DNA of 64,000 bases from CAZAPO01 sp044841755. Lineage in GTDB: Bacteria > Bacteroidota > Bacteroidia > Flavobacteriales > Flavobacteriaceae. Of this stretch, positions 43,197 through 52,808 are shown in pieces. Where the stretch lies: assembly GCA_044841755.1 (NCBI GenBank), contig JAXOFM010000006.1, positions 115,944 through 179,943 on the forward strand. The letters run 5' to 3'. The notes under the pieces were generated by a model that ran no database searches, had not been told where the DNA came from, and saw only the letters and a program-made list of their open reading frames with translations. Positions within the stretch are counted from its first letter, which is position 1, and each line of letters begins with the position of its first letter. A program made the translations under genes and the position numbers.

Positions 43197-44540
43197 ATGA
43201 AGTCACGACTTAATAGTATTATTAGAGAAGACAATTTCTTATCATTATCTGGGAATCTTATAACAGCAATATTAGGATTTGCAAGTTTTGCATTATTAGC
43301 CAGAAGTTTGAATTCTCATGAGTTTGCAAAATGGGTTTTATTTATCTCTGGAGGCTCACTAGTAGAAATGCTACGTTATGGAATAACCAACAATGGTTTG
43401 GTGCGATTTCTTTCTGGTGCAGCTACCCAAGATAAAGATAAATTAATTGGAGCTAATGTATTAATTAGTCTTTTTGCGACATTAGTAATAGCGTTTATTT
43501 TAATTATAACAAAAATACTTTTTAGGGACGTCATTAATAATTCTGCGTACTCACTTTTTTTTAATTGGTATCCTATTTTAGCATTTGTCAATCTTCCTAT
43601 AAACAATGCCTTAGTAGTGCATCAAGCAAAAATGAATTATGATAAAATATTACTCATAAAATCATTAAATACTGGACTATTTTTTAGTTTTTTGATAACT
43701 AATTATTTATTTCTTAAGCATTCAATCCTCGTTATAATCATTGCTTATTTAATAGCAAACGCTTTCGTATCACTACTATGTATAATTAAATCATGGGATG
43801 GCATAAAACTGATCAATAAGACAACCAAGAATTCTTTAAAAACGCTACTCAACTTTGGGAAGTATAGTACTTTTACACTTATTGGAACTAACTTATTAAG
43901 AAATGCCGATATCCTAATTATAAGCTTAAGCCCATTTGGTAGCGAAGCAGTTGCCATATTTAGTATTCCTTTAAAACTAACCGAGATACAACAAATTCCA
44001 TTACGAAGTTTCACAGCTACCGCATATCCAAAAATGTCTAAAGCATGCTTAGATGGTAGAATAAAAAAAGTTAAAGACCTTTTTGATGCATATTCTGGTG
44101 CATTGGTCTATTTATTTTTTGCGGTGTCTATTGTAACTTTTGTTTTTGCCGAGGCTTTTGTCATACTTATATCAGGAAATCAATATCTACAGGCTACATC
44201 CACTGGAATAGACATTGTTTTAATTGTTAGAATACTGTCTGTTTATGGGTTATTACTTCCTTTGGATAGAATGACAGGAATTGCACTAGACAGTATTAAT
44301 AGACCTAATATTAATGCTTTAAAAGTATCAATTATGTTAATTGCAAATATCTTAGGAGATTTTGTTGCGATTTATTTATTTAATTCTATCGAAATGGTTG
44401 CAGTTTCTACGCTGGTATTTACCATTTTAGGCATTTTAATTGGATCCCATTTTCTTAACAAGAGATTCAATGTTTCTATGGTCGAAATTTTTAAAAGGGG
44501 AAATTTATTCTATAAGAACTTATGGCTCCAATTAAAGTAA
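43197..44540 (+). CDS. Wzx-type oligosaccharide flippase
   Basis: A 447-residue membrane protein with about twelve to fourteen hydrophobic helices. The start LSLSGNLITAILGFASFALLARSLNSHEFAKWVLF is typical of the MATE/MOP polysaccharide flippase family, as are NFGKYSTFTLIGTNLLRNADILIISLSP and a closing VSTLVFTILGILIGSHFL. It flips undecaprenyl-linked repeat units across the inner membrane. It starts 2 bp after the copolymerase stop, the last gene of that transcript. Confidence 0.88.
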   Translation: MKSRLNSIIREDNFLSLSGNLITAILGFASFALLARSLNSHEFAKWVLFISGGSLVEMLRYGITNNGLVRFLSGAATQDKDKLIGANVLISLFATLVIAFILIITKILFRDVINNSAYSLFFNWYPILAFVNLPINNALVVHQAKMNYDKILLIKSLNTGLFFSFLITNYLFLKHSILVIIIAYLIANAFVSLLCIIKSWDGIKLINKTTKNSLKTLLNFGKYSTFTLIGTNLLRNADILIISLSPFGSEAVAIFSIPLKLTEIQQIPLRSFTATAYPKMSKACLDGRIKKVKDLFDAYSGALVYLFFAVSIVTFVFAEAFVILISGNQYLQATSTGIDIVLIVRILSVYGLLLPLDRMTGIALDSINRPNINALKVSIMLIANILGDFVAIYLFNSIEMVAVSTLVFTILGILIGSHFLNKRFNVSMVEIFKRGNLFYKNLWLQLK

Positions 44541-44706
44541 GACAATAATTTATTTTTATTGTTTAACAATCAGGTTTAGTCCTTTTTTTAATTCAACTTA
44601 TCTTATTGATGATGTAGATTTTACTTTGATGCCAATTTCAAGCTTTGGACCAACTAACATACTTCAATATTGAAAAGGTTTTTATCATTATTAGCCATCG
44701 GTTCAA

Positions 44707-44733
44707 CTACACTTAATGTTCATCCAACGAAAT
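44707..44733 (+). promoter_or_regulatory. Shared exopolysaccharide operator-like element, site 3
   Basis: CTACACTTAATG, then TTCATCC and CGAAAT; 24 of 27 bases match site 2. It starts 53 bp before the -7 box TATGTTTG at 44760-44767. Confidence 0.72.
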
Positions 44734-44759
44734 CTAGTTTTGTCTGTCAGCATAGATTC

Positions 44760-44767
44760 TATGTTTG
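44760..44767 (+). promoter_or_regulatory. -7 box of the ligase operon
   Basis: TATGTTTG, at the same distance from the shared element as in the ugd promoter. Confidence 0.6.
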
Positions 44768-44783
44768 TAAAATAAACAACTAA

Positions 44784-46265
44784 TTGACTTTAGTAGAACA
44801 AAAATTGGAGATATTAAAGAATCATATAAATCCTTTTGAAACCAACTCAGGTTCAATGCGAGTGACAAAACTTAGCAATATTATAGGAGTAATCGCTCTA
44901 ATAAGTATTCTGGGACTTGTAATTATTAAAGCTGAGGTTATGGGTTTAATGTTGTGCGTAGGTTTGTTATTTATTTCTGCAATTGTTTATGTAATATTTT
45001 ATAACCCAAAAGCTGGAATTTATTTGCTTATGATCCTTGGTTTTTTTGCTATTGGAGCTTCTAGATATGCTCCAGCACCCTGGGGACTAACAATAGATGC
45101 ACTTCTTGTATTAATTTATATTGCTTTATTCTTCAAAGGTTTTAGTCATAAAATTCCTTGGTTCAAGGCAAGATCAAGCTTAACCGTGCTTGTTAGCATA
45201 TGGATGGCTTATGTTTTTTTACAATTAGGAAATCCTGAAGTGATAAGTAGAGAAGCTTGGTTTTATGCTATGCGTGGTGTTGGATTATATCAATTTCTAG
45301 CCATACCATTGTTATTTATGCTTTTCAGTAAACAAAAAGATCTAAATAAATTTTTTATTATTTGGGGTATTCTTTCCCTCCTTGGAACATTAAAAGGGTT
45401 GCAGCAATTTTACTTTGGTGTAGATCCTTTTGAACAACGTTGGTTAGATCAAGGTGGTGCAGAAACACATATACTTTTTGGAAAACTAAGAATATTCTCA
45501 TTCTATTCTGATGCAGGACAATTTGGGGCTTCTCAAGCCCATGCAGGGGTTGTTTTTGGCATATTGGCATTATTTAAAAAAGCAAATATTAAACTAAGAT
45601 TGTTTTTTACATGTGTAGCATTAGCAGGTTTTATGGGTATGTTAATATCAGGAACCAGAGGTGCTATTGCCGTTCCAGCAATGGGTGGTTTTATTTTTCT
45701 AATACTTTGCAAGAATTTTAAAGTTCTTGCTCTAGGTATCATTTTAGGTCTTGGTGTTTATGTGTTTTTTGCACATACTACAATAGGTCAAAGCAATGCA
45801 GAAATAAGACGAATGAGAACAGCTTTTGATCCTAATGAAGCCTCACTACAAGTAAGATTATCAAATCAAAAGAAACTTGTTAGTTACCTGGCTTCCCGAC
45901 CTTTTGGAGGTGGTTTGGGGGCTACAGGAAACTGGGGGTTAAGGTTTACACCACAAAGCTTTTTGGCCAATACAGCAACAGATAGCTGGTATGTTATGGT
46001 TTGGGCAGATACAGGTATTGTAGGGCTTGTTTATTATCTATTCATGATATTTTTTGTCTTATTTACCGGAATATATAATGTTCTGAAGAAATTAAAAAAT
46101 AAGGATATAAAGGTTCAAATTACTGCATTGACTTGTGGTATGGCAGGTATTATGATGGCATCCTATGGTAACGGTGTTTTTGGGCAGATGCCTACCGGAA
46201 TACTTATGTATACAACTATGGTGTTCATATTTATTTCACCAAAATTAGATAAGGTTTTAAACTAG
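44784..46265 (+). CDS. O-antigen ligase/polymerase family protein (Wzy-like)
   Basis: 493 residues from TTG 44784; an ATG at 44856 (MRVTKLSN) is an alternative start. About twelve hydrophobic helices. A large periplasmic loop lies around residues 230-260 (FGVDPFEQRWLDQGG and FGKLRIFSFYSDAGQFGASQAHAG). The family signature GTRGAIAVPAMGG is followed by the second loop region RLSNQKKLVSYLASRPFGGGLGATGNWG and DSWYVMVWADTGIVGLVYYL. Such proteins polymerise or ligate undecaprenyl-linked repeat units in the periplasm. Since flippase and copolymerase genes lie directly upstream, polymerase (Wzy) is the likelier role. Confidence 0.87.
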   Translation: MTLVEQKLEILKNHINPFETNSGSMRVTKLSNIIGVIALISILGLVIIKAEVMGLMLCVGLLFISAIVYVIFYNPKAGIYLLMILGFFAIGASRYAPAPWGLTIDALLVLIYIALFFKGFSHKIPWFKARSSLTVLVSIWMAYVFLQLGNPEVISREAWFYAMRGVGLYQFLAIPLLFMLFSKQKDLNKFFIIWGILSLLGTLKGLQQFYFGVDPFEQRWLDQGGAETHILFGKLRIFSFYSDAGQFGASQAHAGVVFGILALFKKANIKLRLFFTCVALAGFMGMLISGTRGAIAVPAMGGFIFLILCKNFKVLALGIILGLGVYVFFAHTTIGQSNAEIRRMRTAFDPNEASLQVRLSNQKKLVSYLASRPFGGGLGATGNWGLRFTPQSFLANTATDSWYVMVWADTGIVGLVYYLFMIFFVLFTGIYNVLKKLKNKDIKVQITALTCGMAGIMMASYGNGVFGQMPTGILMYTTMVFIFISPKLDKVLN

Positions 46266-46271
46266 ATATTG

Positions 46272-47231
46272 ATGAATTATAGAAGTATTAGCGATTTAAA
46301 TGAAACTATATTAAGAAAGCTTCACTTGTTACCAAGAGATATAGATCTAATTGTTGGTGTACCGAGAAGTGGAATGCTACCTGCAAATTTATTGGCATTA
46401 TATCTTAACTTGCCTTATACAGATATTCATTCCTTTATTCGAGGCTTTATTTACAAGGCTGGCGCTAGAAAACAATTTTTTAATTCTTCTGATTATAAGA
46501 AAATTTTAGTAGTAGATGATAGTATCGCTTCGGGTTCCGCAATGGCAGAGTGTAAGAAAAGTTTATCTCATTTGAATTCGAAATTCGAATTTATATTCTG
46601 TGTAGTCTATGCCACACCAGTTAAAGCGAAATCCTTAGATGTCGTTTTAGAAACTGTGAGCACACCGCGTTACTTTCAATGGAATATTTTTAATCATTCA
46701 GCCTTAGATAAATCATGTTTTGATATTGATGGGGTATTATGTGTCGACCCAACCAATGAGGAAAATGATGATGGTCCAAATTATGTTTCCTTTTTACTAA
46801 ATGCAGCACCTCTATATATCCCAGGAAGTAAAATAGGTACACTCGTAACCTCTAGATTAGAAAAGTATAGGAAAGAAACAGAATTATGGTTAGAGAATCA
46901 TGGTATTAAATATAATAAACTTGTAATGCTTGATTTGCCAGATATGAAAGCAAGACAAAAAGCCAATTGTCATGCTAGTCACAAAGCAAATGAATACATC
47001 AACAGTAAATACAACCTGTTTGTAGAGAGCAATTTAGTTCAGGCCATTGAGATTAATAAACGCACAAAAAAACCGGTATTCTGTACCGAAAATTTCAAAA
47101 TGATTTATGAGTCTGAATCTATTACATACAATATTAAAAGTGGAAAGTATTTTCCTTTCTTAAGAGAAATGGCACTTAAAATTAGAACTAAAATTAACAA
47201 GGTTAAAGGTACTAATCTAGCTTTCAAGTAA
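46272..47231 (+). CDS. Phosphoribosyltransferase-HAD-like fusion protein
   Basis: 319 residues from ATG 46272. Residues about 20-120 form a type I phosphoribosyltransferase: DLIVGVPRSGMLPANLLAL and the PRPP loop ILVVDDSIASGSAM. Residues about 155-310 start CFDIDGVLCVDPTNEEN, the DxDG(V/T) motif of HAD phosphatases, followed by TLVTSRLEKYRKETELWLENHGI. Such pairs could transfer or salvage a phosphoribosyl or sugar phosphate and then remove the phosphate. The gene lies between the polymerase and the first glycosyltransferase with 6 bp and 32 bp gaps, so it is part of the locus. The actual substrate is unknown. Confidence 0.8.
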   Translation: MNYRSISDLNETILRKLHLLPRDIDLIVGVPRSGMLPANLLALYLNLPYTDIHSFIRGFIYKAGARKQFFNSSDYKKILVVDDSIASGSAMAECKKSLSHLNSKFEFIFCVVYATPVKAKSLDVVLETVSTPRYFQWNIFNHSALDKSCFDIDGVLCVDPTNEENDDGPNYVSFLLNAAPLYIPGSKIGTLVTSRLEKYRKETELWLENHGIKYNKLVMLDLPDMKARQKANCHASHKANEYINSKYNLFVESNLVQAIEINKRTKKPVFCTENFKMIYESESITYNIKSGKYFPFLREMALKIRTKINKVKGTNLAFK

Positions 47232-47263
47232 AACTATTCATTCTTTATTAACGAAACTAAATC

Positions 47264-48478
47264 ATGGAAAACTTTACTAAAATATTTCAACATTTAATTG
47301 AATTTGTGGAAATAGTGCTTTTCATATATTTTTCAATATCCTGTTTATATGTTTTAATGTTTGCCGTTGCAGGACACACCTACAAAAAGCGTAAGCGGGT
47401 TCTTAGTTCAGAGTTATCCAATATAGCAGTATTTATACCTGCATACAAGGAAGATTTTGTAATAGTTGAGGTTACAAAAAATGCGATGATGCAACAATAC
47501 CCTCCAAGCTTTTATGATATCATTGTTATTGCTGATTCGTTAAAAGTTGAAACACTGAGCAAGCTAAGAAAACTACCTATAATTGTAGCTGAAGTAAGTT
47601 TTGAAAATAGCACTAAAGTTAAATCAATAAATGCAGCTTTAAATTGTCTTGATAAGCCTTATGATTATGCCATAGTTCTTGATGCTGATAATATCATGGA
47701 GCCTAATTTTTTAGCTAAAATGAATACAGCTTTTGCGAATGGACACCTTGCAGTTCAAGGCCATAGAAAAGCAAAGAACTTAAACACAAGTTTCGCCATA
47801 TTAGATGCGGCCAGTGAAGAAATCAACAATCATATCTATAGAAGGGGACATAGCGCTTTAGGGTTATCATCTGGCTTAATAGGTTCAGGAATGGGATTTG
47901 AGTACAGTCTATTCAAAACTACTATGAAAACAATTAAAGCAATTGGTGGTTTTGATAAGGAATTAGAGTTTGAATTGGCTAAGAAGGACATTGCTATTGA
48001 ATATCTCCAAGACGCAGTCGTTTTAGATGAAAAAGTTCAAAATTCTAATGACTTTTCAAACCAAAGAAGGCGTTGGTTGGCTACTCAAATAATATATTTT
48101 AAAAAGTACTATAAAAAAGCATTAGGTGAGCTATGCTTAAGGGGAAATCTAAACTTTTTTGATAAAGTTTTTCAAATGATAGTTCCTCCTAGAATTCTTC
48201 TAATAGGGATTACATCGTTAACGACATTGTTCTATATGATATTAAATTTTGGTTTGAATTTAGAAACAAAGGTATCTGGTTATTTCTGGTTAGTAAATCT
48301 CATTCTCTTAGTTGTTTCATTTATGTTAGCGCTTCCAAATTCGTTTTATAATTCATCAACTTTGAAAGCTATGGCTTCCATACCATCTGCTTTTATAAGA
48401 ATGTTCCACTTGCTTTTTAAATTGAAAGGAGCCAATAAAAAGTTTATTCATACAACACACGGTGTCATTAAAACTTAA
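47264..48478 (+). CDS. Membrane glycosyltransferase, family GT2
   Basis: A 404-residue processive-type glycosyltransferase. TM1 is about residues 13-35. The GT-A domain contains AVFIPAYKEDFVIVEV, the metal-binding DAD in YAIVLDADNIMEPNF, GSGMGFEYSLFKTTMK, an acidic ELAKKDIAIEYLQDAVVLDEKV and the acceptor-region QRRRW. Two or three C-terminal helices (LIGITSLTTLFYMIL, VNLILLVVSFMLALP) follow. The QxxRW motif is usual in enzymes that build beta-linked polymers. Start ATG 47264. Confidence 0.9.
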   Translation: MENFTKIFQHLIEFVEIVLFIYFSISCLYVLMFAVAGHTYKKRKRVLSSELSNIAVFIPAYKEDFVIVEVTKNAMMQQYPPSFYDIIVIADSLKVETLSKLRKLPIIVAEVSFENSTKVKSINAALNCLDKPYDYAIVLDADNIMEPNFLAKMNTAFANGHLAVQGHRKAKNLNTSFAILDAASEEINNHIYRRGHSALGLSSGLIGSGMGFEYSLFKTTMKTIKAIGGFDKELEFELAKKDIAIEYLQDAVVLDEKVQNSNDFSNQRRRWLATQIIYFKKYYKKALGELCLRGNLNFFDKVFQMIVPPRILLIGITSLTTLFYMILNFGLNLETKVSGYFWLVNLILLVVSFMLALPNSFYNSSTLKAMASIPSAFIRMFHLLFKLKGANKKFIHTTHGVIKT

Positions 48479-48479
48479 G

Positions 48480-49628
48480 ATGATGAGAATTGGTATAGAA
48501 GCTCAACGCTTATTTCGTCAGCATAAACATGGTATGGATAGAGTTGCTATGGAACTGATAAAGAATTTGCAAGTCTTAGACAAAGAGAACGAATATTTCA
48601 TTTTTGTCAAACCAGATGAGGACAATAAAGTTATCTCTAATACCGAAAACTTTAATATTGTTGAAGTCCAAGGAGGTTTTTATCCATTTTGGGAACAGTT
48701 TAAGCTGCCAAAATTAGCTAAGGCTTATAATTGCGATTTATTGCACTGTACTAGTAACACTGCACCAATAAACTTGCAAATACCTTTAATTACTACATTA
48801 CACGATCTTATTTTTAAAGAAGATAGTGTTATAAATCAACTTACTAGCGGTAGGTCTTGGTATCAAAAATTAGGAAATCTTTACAGGAGATTAATCGTAA
48901 ATAATGTTGTGAAAAAAAGCAAACAGCTAATCACTGTATCGAATTTTGAAAAACAAAATATTGCCAACACTTACAATTTAAATAGCTCTAAAATAACTGC
49001 AATTCACAACGGAGTTAATAAAAATTTCAATTCAGAAATTAGGGATTGTCAGAAAGAAAAGATAAAATTAAAGTATCGCCTTCCAGATAACTTTCTATTA
49101 CATATAGGAAGTACAGATCCTCGAAAAAACACAGCTAGGGTCTTGAAAGTATTCTATAAGTATGTTAATACTTGTTCAGAGGATATAAAACTTGTTCTTG
49201 TGGGTCTTAATGAAGCTAAACTGAATACAGTTTTAAAAGAGATTGGTTTAGGAAACGAATTAAAAGATAAACTAGTATTAACTGGATATGTCGAGGATCA
49301 AGATTTACCTGTTATCTATAATTTATCAGAAATGTTCTTATTTCCATCTTTGCGAGAAGGCTTCGGAATTCCAATTATAGAAGCGATGGCTTGTGGAGTT
49401 CCAGTAATTACTTCAAATACATCTGCTATGCCAGAAGTTGCTGCTGGAGCAGCTTGCTTGGTTGATCCTACGAATACGGATTGTATCTATATGGCTATCG
49501 AAAAAATACGTTCAGACGATGCATATAAAAAGTTATTAATACAAAAAGGATTTAAAAGGTATAAATCATTTTCATGGGAGAATGCTGCTAAAAAGGTGTT
49601 AGAAATCTATAAGCAATTTAATAATTAA
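48480..49628 (+). CDS. Glycosyltransferase, family GT4
   Basis: About 382 residues from the ATG at 48480 directly after the previous stop; the ATG at 48483 is equally possible. GT-B fold: N-terminal MRIGIEAQRLFRQHKHGMDRVAMELIKNL, CDLLHCTSNTAP and ITVSNFEKQNIANTYNL; C-terminal LLHIGSTDPRKNTARVLKVF, VLVGLNEAK, LVLTGYVEDQDLPVIYN and the nucleotide-sugar EX7E motif in SLREGFGIPIIEAMACGVPVITS. It likely adds a hexose to the lipid-linked repeat unit in the cytoplasm. Confidence 0.93.
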   Translation: MMRIGIEAQRLFRQHKHGMDRVAMELIKNLQVLDKENEYFIFVKPDEDNKVISNTENFNIVEVQGGFYPFWEQFKLPKLAKAYNCDLLHCTSNTAPINLQIPLITTLHDLIFKEDSVINQLTSGRSWYQKLGNLYRRLIVNNVVKKSKQLITVSNFEKQNIANTYNLNSSKITAIHNGVNKNFNSEIRDCQKEKIKLKYRLPDNFLLHIGSTDPRKNTARVLKVFYKYVNTCSEDIKLVLVGLNEAKLNTVLKEIGLGNELKDKLVLTGYVEDQDLPVIYNLSEMFLFPSLREGFGIPIIEAMACGVPVITSNTSAMPEVAAGAACLVDPTNTDCIYMAIEKIRSDDAYKKLLIQKGFKRYKSFSWENAAKKVLEIYKQFNN

Positions 49629-49642
49629 AAATATGGGAAATC

Positions 49643-50848
49643 ATGATAAAAGGAAAAGACATTATTATAGTAGGTATTCAACCATGGGACATTGAGATTG
49701 GTAGTAATTGCAAGAACATTGCATTAGAATTTGCTAAACACAATCGCGTGCTTTATGTAAACCCACCATTAGATAGAATTACCAGGTATAGGCAAAAACA
49801 AAAAGAGCGTGTTAAAAAACGCATCAAAATTTTAAAAGGACAATTATCAGATATTGAAAAAATTGATGCCAATTTATGGAACTTATATCCAAAATCGTTG
49901 ATCGAGTCTATTAACTGGATTAATGCTCATAAGCTTTATAAGATTTTAAATAAGCGCAACGCAAAGTTATTTGCAAAAAATATAAAAAGTGCCATAAATC
50001 GTTTAGGCTTTAAAGATATTTTGTTGTTTAATGATAGTTCTATGTTTCTAGGGCTTCATTTAAAAGACTTTCTAAAACCAGAATTATATACCTATTATGT
50101 AAGAGACAATCTAGTTAAAGTCCCATATTGGAAAAGGCATGGCGAGCGCCTTGAGCCTGTAATAATAAAAAATGCTGATGTTGTTGTGAACAATTCAGAA
50201 TACTATGTAGACTATAGTTCCAAGTACAATAAAAATAGCATTATGGTTGGTCAGGGTTGCGATGTTAGCATGTTTAATGATACTGATAATGTTATTCCAA
50301 TTCCAAATGAATTTAAATTTATCCCGAGACCCGTAATTGGTTATGTTGGTTCGCTTACAAGTTTACGATTGGATATTGATTTGATAGCGTCTATTGCAAA
50401 ACAAAAACCAAGCTGGAATATAGTTTTAGTCGGCCCTGAGGATCAAGCTTTTAAGCAATCCAACCTACATCAATTACCAAATGTACATTTTTTGGGCAAC
50501 AAACCCGAAGATCAACTGGCGTCATATATTAAAGGTTTTGATGTTGCAATTAATCCTCAAATAATAAATGAAATTACTATAGGAAATTATCCAAGAAAAA
50601 TAGATGAGTACCTAGCTATGGGAAAACCAGTAGTTGCTACAGATACAAAAGCAATGCAGATGTTCAAGGACTATGTTTACTTAGCAAAAACCAATGAAGA
50701 CTACGTTAAACTAATTGACATGGCTTTAAATGGTTATTCTGATATCAAAGCAAAACAACAAATAGAATTTGCTAATACACATACTTGGGCCAATAGTGTG
50801 AGGGATATTTACAGAGCCATGGAATTAACTTTAAATCTCAAAAAATAA
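49643..50848 (+). CDS. Glycosyltransferase of the GT-B fold (TuaH/GT1-like)
   Basis: A 401-residue cytosolic protein. The N-terminal half (IIVGIQPWDIEIGSNCKNIALEFAKHNRVLYVNPPLDRI) is characteristic of TuaH-like teichuronic or exopolysaccharide glycosyltransferases. The C-terminal donor-binding half has VIGYVGSLTSLRLDIDLIASIA, WNIVLVGPEDQAF, VHFLGNKPEDQLASYIKGFDVAINP and KIDEYLAMGKPVVATDT. The basic stretch RYRQKQKERVKKRIKILKG near residue 50 may help membrane binding. Its stop overlaps the ATG of the next gene (TAATG). Confidence 0.9.
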   Translation: MIKGKDIIIVGIQPWDIEIGSNCKNIALEFAKHNRVLYVNPPLDRITRYRQKQKERVKKRIKILKGQLSDIEKIDANLWNLYPKSLIESINWINAHKLYKILNKRNAKLFAKNIKSAINRLGFKDILLFNDSSMFLGLHLKDFLKPELYTYYVRDNLVKVPYWKRHGERLEPVIIKNADVVVNNSEYYVDYSSKYNKNSIMVGQGCDVSMFNDTDNVIPIPNEFKFIPRPVIGYVGSLTSLRLDIDLIASIAKQKPSWNIVLVGPEDQAFKQSNLHQLPNVHFLGNKPEDQLASYIKGFDVAINPQIINEITIGNYPRKIDEYLAMGKPVVATDTKAMQMFKDYVYLAKTNEDYVKLIDMALNGYSDIKAKQQIEFANTHTWANSVRDIYRAMELTLNLKK

Positions 50849-51465
50849 TGGTATTAGTAGAAAGATTAAAATCGAATAGCAGATTAAAGCAATTAGCTCA
50901 TTGGTCAATATTAATTCCAAATCAAACAAGACCAAGGCTTTGGATAAAGTGGTTTATCAATCCAATAATTCACAAAAGAGGAAAAAGATCTTGCATTAGA
51001 AGAAGAACTAGATTAGACGTAGTACCATGGAATAAATTTAGTATTGGAGAGGAATCAACCATAGAAGATTTTTCAGCTATAAATAATGGAGTAGGTGATG
51101 TTATTATAGGAGATAGAACACGTATCGGATTGAGTAATACCATAATTGGCCCTGTAAAAGTGGGTAACGATGTGCGATTAGCTCAGAACATAGTACTTTC
51201 TGGATTAAATCACAATTATGCAAAAATAAATAGTCCAATTCATGAGCAAGGTGTTTCAACCAAACCAATAGTTATAGAAGACGAATCATGGATTGGTGCT
51301 AATGCAGTAGTCTTACCTGGAGTAACTTTAGGTAAGCATTCTATAGTTGCAGCAGGCAGTGTTGTTACGAAAGATATTCCTAATTATTCTATTGCGGCTG
51401 GTAATCCTGCCAGGGTCTTGAAACAGTATAATTTTAAAACCAAAATATGGGAAAGAGTTGGCTAG
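50848..51465 (+). CDS. Hexapeptide-repeat O-acetyltransferase (WcaF-like)
   Basis: A 205-residue left-handed beta-helix acyltransferase. Hexapeptide repeats run through STIEDFSAINNGVGDVIIGDRTRIGLSNTII and GNDVRLAQNIVLSGLNH, then the catalytic His region LNHNYA and the WIGANAVVLPGVTLGKHSIVAAGSVVTKDIPNYSIAAGNPARVLK end typical of the NodL/LacA/WcaF group. It would O-acetylate a sugar of the repeat unit. Translation is coupled to the upstream glycosyltransferase. Confidence 0.92.
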   Translation: MVLVERLKSNSRLKQLAHWSILIPNQTRPRLWIKWFINPIIHKRGKRSCIRRRTRLDVVPWNKFSIGEESTIEDFSAINNGVGDVIIGDRTRIGLSNTIIGPVKVGNDVRLAQNIVLSGLNHNYAKINSPIHEQGVSTKPIVIEDESWIGANAVVLPGVTLGKHSIVAAGSVVTKDIPNYSIAAGNPARVLKQYNFKTKIWERVG

Positions 51466-51601
51466 CAGTAATAGTGTTTTAAAAGATAATATTTGCAGTT
51501 AGTCGAAACAAAATTGCGATCCATCTAAGATGAAAGTCATAATAAAGAATAAATAAAAACAACACTATTTAGTACGCTAATTTTAACTCATATTAATAGT
51601 T

Positions 51602-52792
51602 ATGGAAACATTAAAAGTACTCTTCTGGATTCTATTATTTATTATTGTTTACACCTATGTAGGCTATGGACTTTTGTTACTAATTATGTTGAAAATAAAA
51701 CGTTTGTTTTATAAAAAAGTAGATGTCAAAAATAATGTAAAAGAGTTGCCTGAAATCACACTTTTAATACCGGCTTATAATGAAAAAGACCATGTGCATC
51801 AGAAAATGAAAAATACAGCTAGTTTAAATTATCCTAAAGCTAAATTAAATGTCTTTTGGGTAACTGATGGTTCTAATGATGGTACAAATAAATTATTGAA
51901 AAGTTACAAGAATATTCAGATTTTTCATAAAGATGAACGAAGAGGCAAGATCAATGCAATGAATAGAGTAATGCCTCTTGTAAAAACTCCGATAGTAATT
52001 TTTAGTGATGCAAATACGGTTTTAGGGAAAGATGCTATAATGCATATGGTCAATTGCTTTCAAGATAAAAAAGTTGGTTGTGTTTCAGGTGAAAAAAGAA
52101 TAGTAAATAAACTTAGTGATGCCGCTGCTGGATCAGGTGAAGGTTTATATTGGAAGTATGAATCCACACTGAAGAAATGGGATGCTGAGTTGTACTCGGC
52201 GGTTGGGGCAGCAGGTGAATTGTTTGCTATACGAACTAAATTATACCAGCAAGTAGAACCAGATACGCTTTTAGACGATTTCATTATTTCCCTTAGAGTT
52301 GCTCTGAAAGGATATACCATAAAATACAATCCTGAAGCCTATGCAATAGAAACGGCATCGGCAAATGTAAAAGAGGAAATGAAACGAAAAATCAGAATTT
52401 CGGCTGGAGGAATACAATCTGTAATTAGATTAAGAGCACTCTTAAATATCTTTAAGTATGGTATATTATCCTTCCAATACATTTCACATCGTGTATTGCG
52501 CTGGACCTTAACTCCAATATGCTTAGTATTATTGATTCCAGTTTCATGGATGCTCGCTTGGAATGAGGGATTTTTAAGTTTCGACTTTTACGATATATTT
52601 TTCTTGACACAAATTACAATGTATGTCGCAGCGTTTTTTGGTTGGTTGCTAGAGAATAATGCAACACGAATGAAAATTCTATTTATACCCTATTACTTCT
52701 TAATTATGAATCTTTCGGTGATTCTCGGGTTTTTTAGATTTATAAGTAATAGTCAATCAGTTAACTGGGAACGCGCAAGGAGAGCGGTTTAG
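51602..52792 (+). CDS. Membrane glycosyltransferase, family GT2
   Basis: A 396-residue GT2 enzyme. TM1 is at about residues 6-30 (LFWILLFIIVYTYVGYGLLLLIML). The GT-A core contains ITLLIPAYNEKDHVHQKM, FWVTDGSNDGTNKLLKS, the metal-binding DAN in VIFSDANTVLGKD, GAAGELFAIRTKLY, and the catalytic acid in DTLLDDFIISLRVALKGY. The C-terminus has three helices. A 136-bp spacer separates it from the acetyltransferase, longer than the others in this operon, without a convincing promoter. Confidence 0.9.
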   Translation: METLKVLFWILLFIIVYTYVGYGLLLLIMLKIKRLFYKKVDVKNNVKELPEITLLIPAYNEKDHVHQKMKNTASLNYPKAKLNVFWVTDGSNDGTNKLLKSYKNIQIFHKDERRGKINAMNRVMPLVKTPIVIFSDANTVLGKDAIMHMVNCFQDKKVGCVSGEKRIVNKLSDAAAGSGEGLYWKYESTLKKWDAELYSAVGAAGELFAIRTKLYQQVEPDTLLDDFIISLRVALKGYTIKYNPEAYAIETASANVKEEMKRKIRISAGGIQSVIRLRALLNIFKYGILSFQYISHRVLRWTLTPICLVLLIPVSWMLAWNEGFLSFDFYDIFFLTQITMYVAAFFGWLLENNATRMKILFIPYYFLIMNLSVILGFFRFISNSQSVNWERARRAV

Positions 52793-52808
52793 CTAATAGT
52801 TTGGAACC

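Larger units (their letters stand above)
44541..44783 (+). other. 243-bp control region before the ligase operon
   Basis: A weak AT-rich hairpin (44542-44562, arms ACAATAA / TTATTGT) follows the flippase gene, then come site 3 of the shared element (44707-44733) and a -7 box (44760-44767). Confidence 0.55.

Noticed and set aside
44735..44742. TAGTTTTG as the -7 box of the ligase operon
   Set aside because: It also fits the consensus but lies only 28 bp from the start of the shared element; TATGTTTG at 44760 has the same 53-bp spacing as the other promoters.
51490..51540. Further copy of the 27-bp element before the GT2 gene
   Set aside because: GTCGAAAC and CCATCT are faintly similar, but the CTACACT and CGAAAT blocks are absent and no -7 box sits at the expected distance.
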